In this document: positions 43,039 through 50,735 of the stretch, in pieces
Position numbering within the stretch: the first letter of the stretch is position 1
Layout: the number at the start of each line of letters is the position of its first letter
NCBI RefSeq assembly: GCF_000482845.1
Contig: NZ_AXWV01000022.1
Location: forward strand, 1-62,676
Direction: 5' to 3'
DNA: 62,676 nucleotides
Source: Anaerobiospirillum succiniciproducens DSM 6400
GTDB lineage: Bacteria; Pseudomonadota; Gammaproteobacteria; Enterobacterales; Succinivibrionaceae
Program-made: the position numbers and the translations under genes
The notes under the pieces: model-generated
The model's input: the letters and a program-made list of their open reading frames with translations, nothing else
What the model was told of the DNA's origin: nothing
Database searches by the model: none

Positions 43039-45075
43039 ATGAGCAAGATTGTATTAAGTAAGGCTGACAAAGATTTTTATTGTTCAGCAGACGCAACTAT
43101 TAGTGTTTCCAAAGAAGAGGGCGCATCCTGCCGCATCTTTAGCTATGACGATGCTACGCGTGCAATGCGCACTATCTCACCTGTGCATAACTCGGCGGGT
43201 GCGGGCGGTTTAATTGCAGCTAACTCAGTTAAGGCCACCAGTGCCTCTAACAAGGCTCAAGATCGTACACGCGAGGCAGTTAAGGCATCTTTAGCTAAGA
43301 GCAATGAAGGTACCTTTGCAGATTTAGTAGAGCTCAATGGCGATCCATGCATGGCTGCATTAGCTGATGCTGCGATTGATCATGAGGCAGCTGTTGTTGC
43401 AGCAAAAGCAAACTTGGCTAGCAATATAATCAAGAGTAATGATGCTAAGAGCATGCACTCACACATGGTAAAGACTAAGAGTGACACTGCCATTACTGCT
43501 GAGGCTGTTGCTTGTGTTAATGCGCTAACTGCAGATGCGCTAGGTAATACCAATATTCTTGAGGCAAGTACTGAGGGTATAAAAGCTACAGATAAGCCAA
43601 AGAAGATTGAGGCGGTGGCTCAAAGAGCAGCTAAAGCTATCGGCCTTAAAGGTAAAGAAAAGGGCGATGTACAGTTTGTGGCTAATGCTTTGCCGCAGCG
43701 TACATTCTTGCAGCAAATAGCTCACACCTTATCTTTATTCTTGCCACTGTTCATGGGTCAGCTTGCTGCTACTTCCATGGGTGTGGCTGATACCTTGATG
43801 GCAGGTGCAGCAGGTACCTTAGAGTTATCTGGCGTGGCTATTGGTAGCTCGGTATTCTGGCCATCTGAACTGTTTGTAGTGGGTATGGCGCTAGCGATTC
43901 ACCCTTTAATTTCAAACTTAGTTGGCTCTGGTGAGCTTGATAAAGTTGCCTTGCGTATGCAGGTAGCTGCAGTTTGTACCTTATGCTGTGCGGCTATTGT
44001 TGGTTTCATCATCATGTTAGTACCTCAGGTATATCTGATGTTTCCTGAAACCGATCAGCGCATGGTGGCCATTGGTCAAGGCTACTTAATTGCAACTGGT
44101 CTTGCTATGCCTGGCTTTGCTCTATTTAACGTGTTACGTGCCTACTGGGAAGGTCTTGGTAAGACTCTGCCAACTCTCTTCTTTGGCTGTATGGCGCTTA
44201 CTTTAAATGTACCGCTTAACTATATCTTCATCTTTGGTCACTTAGGCATGCCTGAGCTTGGTGGTGTTGGTTGTGGTGTAGCTACTGCTCTTACCATTTA
44301 CATCACTTCATTGTGCATGCTGATCTATGTACGTAAGTCTAAGCATTTTGCTCACGTACGTATCTTTAAAAAGTGGCTCAAAGTTGAAAAGGGTATGTAC
44401 AAAGCTTTCTTAAAGCTCTCCTTACCTTTAGGCGTGGCAGGTATGATTGAAACTTTATGTTTCTCCTTAGTGGCAATCTTACTTTCCCCATTCGGTCCAG
44501 TGATTGTTGCTTCTCATACCATTGCTATGAACGTCTCGGGTATGCTGGCAATTGTTCCAATTGCTCTTAGCTCTACTGCTTCTATTGAAGTTGGTGAGGC
44601 AATGGGTGCAAGCAGCTGGAAGCATGCTAGAAGACGTGCTTTAAGTTCAGTGTTAATTGCCCTAAGCTTCTACTGTGTTGGCGCTACTTTCCTGTTTACC
44701 TCAGGTGACTTAGTAGCTTCATGGTACTCAGATGACTCAGAAGTTTTACTCTTAGCTCCAGTTTTAATGCTTTACTGCTGCGTATTCTTCTTCCCAGAGA
44801 CGCTCCAGGTTATGGCAACTGGCGTTTTAAGAGGTTTTAAGGATTCTCGTTCTATCTTCATCGTAACCATTGTTGCTTACTGGTTAATCGGCATGCCAAT
44901 TGGCTATGCCTTTGGCTATGGTCACGTTGATATTGGTTTAGATGGTGCTGAGGGCTTCTGGCTTGGCTTTATTATCTCCTTATCAGCCGCTGCCATTATG
45001 CTCTGTATGCGTCTTCTCTATATCTTCAAGAAAAGAATTGTCCCAAGCGCTAGCAACTTTAGCCAGGGTTTCTAA
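43039..45075 (+). CDS. MATE-family multidrug exporter with 220-residue N-terminal extension
   Basis: The 678-residue protein contains a NorM-like MATE transporter from about residue 225: GQLAATSMGVADTLMAGAAG and the repeated counterpart in the second half, SHTIAMNVSGMLAIVPIALS, are the signature regions. It has 12 predicted helices and would export cationic compounds with Na+ or H+. The first 220 residues are Ala/Lys/Ser/Asp-rich, hydrophilic and unlike any MATE protein known to me; they should lie in the cytoplasm. The ATG at 43039 has a strong SD (AAGGAGG), while an in-frame TTG 12 codons earlier does not. Paired palindromes lie upstream; a strong terminator follows. Confidence 0.9.
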   Translation: MSKIVLSKADKDFYCSADATISVSKEEGASCRIFSYDDATRAMRTISPVHNSAGAGGLIAANSVKATSASNKAQDRTREAVKASLAKSNEGTFADLVELNGDPCMAALADAAIDHEAAVVAAKANLASNIIKSNDAKSMHSHMVKTKSDTAITAEAVACVNALTADALGNTNILEASTEGIKATDKPKKIEAVAQRAAKAIGLKGKEKGDVQFVANALPQRTFLQQIAHTLSLFLPLFMGQLAATSMGVADTLMAGAAGTLELSGVAIGSSVFWPSELFVVGMALAIHPLISNLVGSGELDKVALRMQVAAVCTLCCAAIVGFIIMLVPQVYLMFPETDQRMVAIGQGYLIATGLAMPGFALFNVLRAYWEGLGKTLPTLFFGCMALTLNVPLNYIFIFGHLGMPELGGVGCGVATALTIYITSLCMLIYVRKSKHFAHVRIFKKWLKVEKGMYKAFLKLSLPLGVAGMIETLCFSLVAILLSPFGPVIVASHTIAMNVSGMLAIVPIALSSTASIEVGEAMGASSWKHARRRALSSVLIALSFYCVGATFLFTSGDLVASWYSDDSEVLLLAPVLMLYCCVFFFPETLQVMATGVLRGFKDSRSIFIVTIVAYWLIGMPIGYAFGYGHVDIGLDGAEGFWLGFIISLSAAAIMLCMRLLYIFKKRIVPSASNFSQGF

Positions 45076-45084
45076 TCCACGTCG

Positions 45085-45224
45085 CATGCATGTGAGCCAC
45101 ATCTGTCACATGCATGTTCATAATTAACAATTGCCCACCAACATGGGCTGCAACCCCAAATCTTAAGGCCGTGCTGGCCTTGAACATTGTGAATAGAGAT
45201 TTATCGTTTCAGGCCATAAGGCCT
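45085..45224 (+). repeat. series of four hairpins in the MATE 3' region
   Basis: Four stem-loops follow the stop: CATGCATGTGA/TCACATGCATG (45085-45116), GCCCA/TGGGC (45133-45148), AAGGCC/GGCCTT (45165-45181) and AGGCC/GGCCT (45211-45224). None has a T-run. The terminator at 45274 makes a fifth. Confidence 0.6.
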
Positions 45225-45273
45225 TGATACTTTCATTTCAAACAAACCACGCGTTCAAAATGTATGTAAACCC

Positions 45274-45315
45274 AAAGCATGTATGTGAGTTAACACTCAC
45301 ATGCGTGCTTTTTTA
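45274..45315 (+). terminator. intrinsic terminator of the MATE gene
   Basis: A 15-bp stem (AGCATGTATGTGAGT with ACTCACATGCGTGCT, two G-T pairs on the plus transcript) with a TAAC loop and a TTTTTT run. Confidence 0.92.
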
Positions 45316-45501
45316 GTTTCACTGCATGTTGTTGCTGTCTAAAGGTTAAACAATCTTGCTATGCACATAGTGCATATCATTCCTTCTAAGATGCATGTCT
45401 TAGTGGGAATGCATCTTATCTTTGCAGATTGTTGTCCACAGTATCTTTAAGTTATTTATAGCTGCAGCTAAGCAAGCTGTATATCAAGCAGCTATGTTTG
45501 T

Positions 45502-46935
45502 TTACAAGTTTAGTTTAGAGAGGATTTGTTTGGCGGTGGCTTCGATGGCAGGCACCGCAACGCTATTGCCAAAGAGGCGATAGGCCGCATGGTTGCATAC
45601 GCCAATAATGAAGTTCTCAGGATAGCCTTGCAGTCGAGCCCATTCACGTGGGGTCATGCTGCGAATATACTCGCTATTGATTTCGTACTTGTAGCGGCTA
45701 AGCGTATTCATAGTAGCAAGGCGCTTATCAACAAGCAGATTACGCTCGCGTCCCATACCACCCACCACAATAGCATTAGCTACAGCATCATCATCTAAGA
45801 CCTCATAACCAAAGCCATTGCCTTTATTTAAGTGGCGTTCTTTATGAGCAATTAAGGTATTGAGGTACTTTTGAGAAAGGTAGTACTTACTATCAACCGC
45901 TTCTTGCTCTTTGATATCCGCAATTGTCTTGCTACAGTCAGTTGGGCTTGGATAATCAAAAGACGAAATGCCTAGATCAGATCTAAATCCTACGATGTAA
46001 ATACGCTCACGGTGCTGAGCAAGACCAAAGTCACGGGCATTAACTAGCTGCACATCAGGCACATAGTAGCCAAGATCTTCTCTTAGCACTTTTAAGATTG
46101 TCTTAAGCGTCTTGCCTTTATCATGATTAGTAAGGCCTTTTACATTCTCAAGGAAAAAAGCTTTAGGCTGTTTTAGTTCGATGATCTTTGCAACATCAAA
46201 AAAGAGCGTGCCACGCGTCTCCTCAAAGCCACGTCTTTTACCGGCAAGCGAAAACGATTGGCAAGGAAAGCCGGCGCAAAGGATATCAAAGTTGTCAGGA
46301 ATGAAAGCTTTAACCGTATCTTGAGTGATATCCCCAAAAGGCATTTCGCCATAATTCATCAAATAGGTTGCTCGTGCGTGATAGTCCCACTCAGAGGAAA
46401 AGACACATCTACCACCAAGATTTTGCAAGGCTAGTCTAAAGCCGCCAATGCCTGCAAACAGGTCGACAAAGGTAAAGCTGGGATTTTTAGTCTGGGCAAA
46501 AGGTACAGCATAGATGTCTTTAAACATCTCATGCTCATCAAGAGCGTCCTTGTTAAAGGAAGACTTTTTAAAGCGCTTATCGCGATGCGCTTCAACATAG
46601 TCTTTACAGCCATCAATTAAAGCTAAAGCTGCAGCCTCATACGGCTTTACAAAGTCAGTGCCTTCATGATGCAAATAATGAGTGATGATGGCCAATTGCT
46701 CAGCAAAGTCTGGTCTATATTGGCTCTCCACATCACGACCATTATGCTCATTACATTCACTGCAAGCAGCGTCATCACAACTACTATGCTTCTCTAGTGC
46801 ATGGCTCGCATTAGCATCAACTCGAGTAGCAAGGGGACTTACTTTTAGCGCATGGCTCAAAGACTCGCTATAAAAGTCGAGCTTGGATTTGTTGCCTTTG
46901 CTCAGCAATTTGATGCTAAAAGGTATTAGTCCCAT
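45502..46935 (-). CDS. C5-cytosine DNA methyltransferase (solo)
   Basis: The 477-residue enzyme has the ordered m5C methylase motifs: TFVDLFAGIGGFRLAL (motif I), GFPCQSFSLAG with the catalytic Cys (IV), FLENVKGL (VI), QHRERIYIVGF (VIII) and RLFGNSVAVP (X). Between VIII and X lies the target-recognition region with GNGFGYEVL and GGMGRERNLL, a pattern I associate with GGNCC-type methylases, uncertainly. About 150 residues precede motif I. No restriction endonuclease is adjacent. The start is unclear: ATG 46935 has a poor SD, a GTG lies at 46974, and a promoter-like TTGACA-17-ACTAAT (46925-46953) overlaps both, so the true start may be further downstream. Confidence 0.9.
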   Translation of the reverse strand: MGLIPFSIKLLSKGNKSKLDFYSESLSHALKVSPLATRVDANASHALEKHSSCDDAACSECNEHNGRDVESQYRPDFAEQLAIITHYLHHEGTDFVKPYEAAALALIDGCKDYVEAHRDKRFKKSSFNKDALDEHEMFKDIYAVPFAQTKNPSFTFVDLFAGIGGFRLALQNLGGRCVFSSEWDYHARATYLMNYGEMPFGDITQDTVKAFIPDNFDILCAGFPCQSFSLAGKRRGFEETRGTLFFDVAKIIELKQPKAFFLENVKGLTNHDKGKTLKTILKVLREDLGYYVPDVQLVNARDFGLAQHRERIYIVGFRSDLGISSFDYPSPTDCSKTIADIKEQEAVDSKYYLSQKYLNTLIAHKERHLNKGNGFGYEVLDDDAVANAIVVGGMGRERNLLVDKRLATMNTLSRYKYEINSEYIRSMTPREWARLQGYPENFIIGVCNHAAYRLFGNSVAVPAIEATAKQILSKLNL

Positions 46936-46953
46936 GCTGTGATTCACTGTCAA
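46925..46953 (-). promoter_or_regulatory. candidate promoter of the DNA methyltransferase gene
   Basis: On the minus strand, TTGACA and ACTAAT are separated by 17 nt. It overlaps the first possible start codons, so it questions the chosen gene start. Confidence 0.35.
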
Positions 46954-47149
46954 AAATATCGATGTGCCAAACACCGCGTTACACCGCGATTATTGCATTC
47001 GCCTTTTCCCACTAAGATAGCTACCTTCATAAGCACTTTCCAAGGACATAATCATATGCATCACCATCAGAGTATCAATGACTAAAAGCAAGCAAGCAAG
47101 CGACCAATACTAAGCCCAAGGCTAATAGTTGCAAGGCAGCTTGGAGGGT

Positions 47150-47322
47150 AGATGCTTGCAGCAAGGTAGCTTATGATGGCACATACTAGCAGCATGGTAG
47201 CTTACGTTGGCGCATGCTTGCAGCAAGGTGGCTTACGATGGCGCATGCTTGCAGCAAGGTGGCTTATGAGGTCGCATACTGGCTGCAAGGTAGCTTATGC
47301 TGGCGCATGCTTGCAGCAAGCT
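47150..47322. repeat. 31-bp tandem repeat, five and a half copies
   Basis: Units of GCATGCTTGCAGCAAGGT-GCTTA-G-TG recur exactly every 31 bp (AGGT/TGGT words at 47165, 47196, 47227, 47258, 47289 and the broken last copy at 47320). There are no spacers between units. Short frames crossing it are shifted at every copy, so it is not coding. The rest of 46975-47477 shows no gene. Confidence 0.93.
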
Positions 47323-47477
47323 TTGGGGGCGGCTGATAAGCTATGCCTAGATAGCTTCGTCTTATGATGCGCGTGTGGCTATTGCAATTGATTTAGCTAG
47401 TCGGTGTGACTTGGTATGCAGCCAAAGCCTAACGCCATTCGTTAGGCTTTGGTGCATTGGATGGTACCTGGTGGAGG

Positions 47478-48971
47478 CTAGTTAATCAGGATCTCAAAGC
47501 CCTTGAGGTAGAAAGTCTCTGGGCATGGTAAAGAGACAACGTGGTCAATGTCTTGGCGTAATGTGGTGACTAACTGTGCCTCAACATTTGCTTCTAAAGC
47601 GGCATCGGCGATGATCTTTTGGAAGAGATCTTCGGTCATGAGGCCTGAGCAAGAGAAAGTTAAGAGTCGACCACCACTTCTGACTAATTGCATACCCAGA
47701 CGGTTAATGTCCTGATAGCCACGGCAGGCTGAGACTAAGTTTGATTTGTTCTCAGCAAACTTTGGTGGGTCAAGGATCACGATATCAAACTTAGTGCCTT
47801 TCTTAACCTCTTGGCGTAAGTACTCAAAGACATCCTTGTTGATAAATTTGCAGCGGCCTGGATCAAGGTGGTTATGCACTACGCCTTGACGAGCTGCATT
47901 GAGGGCATTGTCTGATACATCCACATTAAAGACAGCCTTAGCACCGCCTTTAAGCGCATGTAGACTAAAGCCACCCGTGTAGGAGAAGCAATTGAGCACG
48001 GTAGGGCCAGTTTTGCCATCTTCTGAGAGAGCCTTAAAGGTCTTGCATAGCTCGTAAGTATGGTAGCGTGATTGTCTTTGGTCTAGATAACCGCCAGTCT
48101 TGTGGCCATGCTTCACGTCAATTGGGATCTCAACTAAGCCACGCTCAAGCACAAAGAGAGTATCTGGAATAGCCTCATCTAAGGAAATGCGCTCGCCAAG
48201 GTTTTCTGAGGTGCTAGCAGCGCCAACAGCTGCGTTAGCTGCGTCAACAGATGAGTTAGCAGCTCCATCAGATGAGCTAGCTGCGCTATCAGCTGCGCTT
48301 TGTGATGCGCTATCTGCATCAGTTACGATACGTTTAACTGAGGTAATTTGCTTAGAGTCTTTAAGGCCATTGCCAGCTTTGTCTTTGAGGTTATAGGCCG
48401 GGCTTAGATCCTCAGGGTCAACAAGGCCAGCTCTAAGTGGGAGGTTTTCTTTGCTGCGAGATTTGGCATCAGAGCGCTCATAAAGATAGCAATCAGGGTT
48501 GAGCTCATGGAGTGCACGGAAGATGTGGTTATAGCAAGATTCCATGCCTGATGAAGAAATGGCAACGCTGATGACATTGTTAAAGCGATCAACAATCAAG
48601 CCTGGCATGTAATCGCCTTCAGCTGACACAAGACGAATGCCATGATCGCCACGAATCTTTAAGGCTCCGCGACGTGCCATGGCGCTGGCAATACGACCTT
48701 TAATAAAGTCGTAATCAATGCGATCTTCTTGTCTAAAGGAGATAGCACGCAGCATGATTTGTGAGTATGGAGAGAAGTGGGCATAGCACAGGAACTTAAG
48801 CTCACTTGAGAGCACCTGACAGAGAGTGCCTGACTTAATCTCTTTTTTGTCTTTGACAGGAGCATCAGCCCTGGCGTCAGTTAAAACCTTATCCACTGCC
48901 TTTGAAAAGATCCATGGATGATGACGCAAGAGTGACTTTTCACGTCCAGCATGTAAAACAAAAGAGATCAT
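47478..48971 (-). CDS. rlmI: 23S rRNA m5C1962 methyltransferase with low-complexity insert
   Basis: The 497-residue protein matches RlmI. The N-terminus (SFVLHAGREKSLLRHHPWIFSKAV) is the PUA domain start, NCFSYTGGFSLHAL is motif I, LDPPKFAENK is motif IV, and LLTFSCSGLMTEDLFQKII holds the conserved Cys region. It should methylate C1962 of 23S rRNA with S-adenosylmethionine. E. coli RlmI has about 396 residues; the extra length lies at about 190-270 and is Ala/Ser/Asp/Asn-rich, inserted between the central domain and the methyltransferase domain. I chose ATG 48971, with GGAGAAGG upstream, over an in-frame start nine codons earlier. Confidence 0.93.
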   Translation of the reverse strand: MISFVLHAGREKSLLRHHPWIFSKAVDKVLTDARADAPVKDKKEIKSGTLCQVLSSELKFLCYAHFSPYSQIMLRAISFRQEDRIDYDFIKGRIASAMARRGALKIRGDHGIRLVSAEGDYMPGLIVDRFNNVISVAISSSGMESCYNHIFRALHELNPDCYLYERSDAKSRSKENLPLRAGLVDPEDLSPAYNLKDKAGNGLKDSKQITSVKRIVTDADSASQSAADSAASSSDGAANSSVDAANAAVGAASTSENLGERISLDEAIPDTLFVLERGLVEIPIDVKHGHKTGGYLDQRQSRYHTYELCKTFKALSEDGKTGPTVLNCFSYTGGFSLHALKGGAKAVFNVDVSDNALNAARQGVVHNHLDPGRCKFINKDVFEYLRQEVKKGTKFDIVILDPPKFAENKSNLVSACRGYQDINRLGMQLVRSGGRLLTFSCSGLMTEDLFQKIIADAALEANVEAQLVTTLRQDIDHVVSLPCPETFYLKGFEILIN

Positions 48972-49005
48972 TACCTTCTCCTCAGCACTAAAAACCAACG
49001 GCTAA

Positions 49006-49093
49006 TTATAGCGGATTAGGCATGTAGCTGTACAAATCTAAGCTTCCTCTTATAGCGGATTAGGCATGGAGCTGTACAAATCTAAGCTTCCTC
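49006..49093. repeat. 44-bp direct repeat, two copies, and nearby 30-bp repeat
   Basis: TTATAGCGGATTAGGCATG-AGCTGTACAAA starts at 49006 and again at 49050, with one mismatch. Further on, TTAGGCATGAGCAGAGT occurs at 49186 and 49216 (30-bp spacing). These fill much of the 48972-49430 spacer; no gene was found there. Confidence 0.9.
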
Positions 49094-49430
49094 ATTTTCG
49101 CCTATCTTAATAGATGTACACTAGCGCTCACCATCTGCTAAACGCATATTTGAGTGTCAAGCATGGACATTTGCTTGCTTTGTGTTTAGGCATGAGCAGA
49201 GTCTTTATCGTATGCTTAGGCATGAGCAGAGTATTTAGCTTATGCTTGCATGTGCAAGACATGGCTTGTACTCATGGGGCATTTTCAGGAGCACTCTTTG
49301 GCTTAAGAGGCATTTTTATGTGCTCACCATATTTTGAGTGATGTGGGCACTATGCTTTTGATGATGGTGAAAGTATTTTTTGTTTTAGCAGTGCTTTTGG
49401 TGATACGTGCTTATTATTAGGAAAACAAAC

Positions 49431-50621
49431 ATGAGACGAGATAAGGCAATTAAGTATGCCATCATTGGTGCGGTAGCCCTTGCGCTTAGTGCTTATGCAC
49501 TGTATCGTTTCATGCGCACAGAACCGCTAAACTACATGACCTCGTCAGCTCAGGTCAGAGATATTCGTCAGCAGGTATTTGCTAGCGGCAAGATTAGTGG
49601 CAAGACTCAAGTTGAAGTGGGTGCCCAGGTCTCAGGTCAGATTAAGAAAATTTATGTAGCCACTGGTGATAAGGTCAAAGCAGGTGACTTACTTGCGGAA
49701 ATCGATCCTGAGATTCAGCAAAACGATCTGCGCCGTGCTCAAGCACAAGAAAAGCAGATTAAGGCCCAGATTCGTTCTAAGAAAGCCCAAATTACCCTGT
49801 ACAAGGCCGAAAACACTCGCCAACAGAATCTGTTAAAGACTGAGGCTACTTCCAAGCAAGCTGCTCAAAAGGCAGCTGCTGATTATGAAATGGCGCTTGC
49901 CGATCTCGACTCGCTCAATGCTCAGTATGAGCAAGCTGTAGTCTCTGTTGCTGATGCAACTACTAATCTTGGTTATACCAAGATCGTGGCTCCAATGGAT
50001 GGTACCGTCTATGCCATTCCTGTTGAAGAGGGCCAAACCGTTAACGCCAATCAGTCAACCCCAACAATTTTAAAGATGGCCGATCTTGAGACCATGACGG
50101 TAGAAGCAGAGCTCTCTGAGGCTGATGTGGTTAAGGTAAAGCCTCCAATGCAGGCACGTTTTACCATTCTAGGTCTGCCAGGTCGTTACTTTGATGCCCA
50201 GCTTTTATCTGTAGATCCAGCACCTGCATCTGCTGCAACTACCAACAATAATGTTGCATCATCAACCGATACTGCCGTTTACTACAACGCTCAGCTTGAT
50301 GTTGATAACAAAGAGGGCTTATTGCGTATTGATATGACAGCTGAGGTTGAGATTACTGTAGCTGAGGCCAAGCAAGCAGTAGTGGTACCGCTTGCAGCCG
50401 TGCAAAATGAAAGTGCTGATGGAAGCGCTACCATTTATCAGCTTAAAGACGGCGTTGAGGTTGTAGCCCAAAGCGTCAAATTAGGTATACGTGACGATCA
50501 GTACGTGCAGATTTTATCTAAAGATTTTGATACCTCCACTCCGATCATTATTGGCGAGGATGTGGCCTCTGCAGCCGGCAAGGCAAGTAAGGCACGTACA
50601 CGTGGCCCACGCATGTACTAA
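49431..50621 (+). CDS. macA: macrolide efflux periplasmic adaptor subunit
   Basis: The 396-residue membrane-fusion protein has one N-terminal transmembrane helix, lipoyl half-motifs (VEVGAQVSGQIKKIYVATGD and APMDGTVYAIPVEEGQTV) around a coiled-coil hairpin (about residues 90-165), then beta-barrel and membrane-proximal domains. LKMADLETMTVEAELSEADV closely matches MacA. It links MacB in the inner membrane to a TolC-like channel and stimulates the ATPase. I chose ATG 49431 (TAGGAAAACAAAC before it), not the earlier in-frame TTG. macB follows after 114 nt. Confidence 0.93.
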   Translation: MRRDKAIKYAIIGAVALALSAYALYRFMRTEPLNYMTSSAQVRDIRQQVFASGKISGKTQVEVGAQVSGQIKKIYVATGDKVKAGDLLAEIDPEIQQNDLRRAQAQEKQIKAQIRSKKAQITLYKAENTRQQNLLKTEATSKQAAQKAAADYEMALADLDSLNAQYEQAVVSVADATTNLGYTKIVAPMDGTVYAIPVEEGQTVNANQSTPTILKMADLETMTVEAELSEADVVKVKPPMQARFTILGLPGRYFDAQLLSVDPAPASAATTNNNVASSTDTAVYYNAQLDVDNKEGLLRIDMTAEVEITVAEAKQAVVVPLAAVQNESADGSATIYQLKDGVEVVAQSVKLGIRDDQYVQILSKDFDTSTPIIIGEDVASAAGKASKARTRGPRMY

Positions 50622-50735
50622 GGCACACTCAGCTAAATGAGTTTTGGATATATAAGCAAAATCAAGTTTTATGCTTTGGTTAAGCAGTGTAGTGTTTTTG
50701 CAAACTAAACAATCTTTAGAGCATGGAGATAGATC

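Noticed and set aside
47150..47322. CRISPR-like regular repeats
   Set aside because: Units are contiguous with no unique spacers, and no cas gene is in the window; the same applies to the 65-bp array at 5187-5462.
47173..47367. 64-residue frame
   Set aside because: Created by the 31-bp repeat, which shifts frame each copy; no SD.
49114..49341. 75-residue frame
   Set aside because: Crosses the 30-bp repeat, has odd composition (His/Cys/Leu) and no SD.
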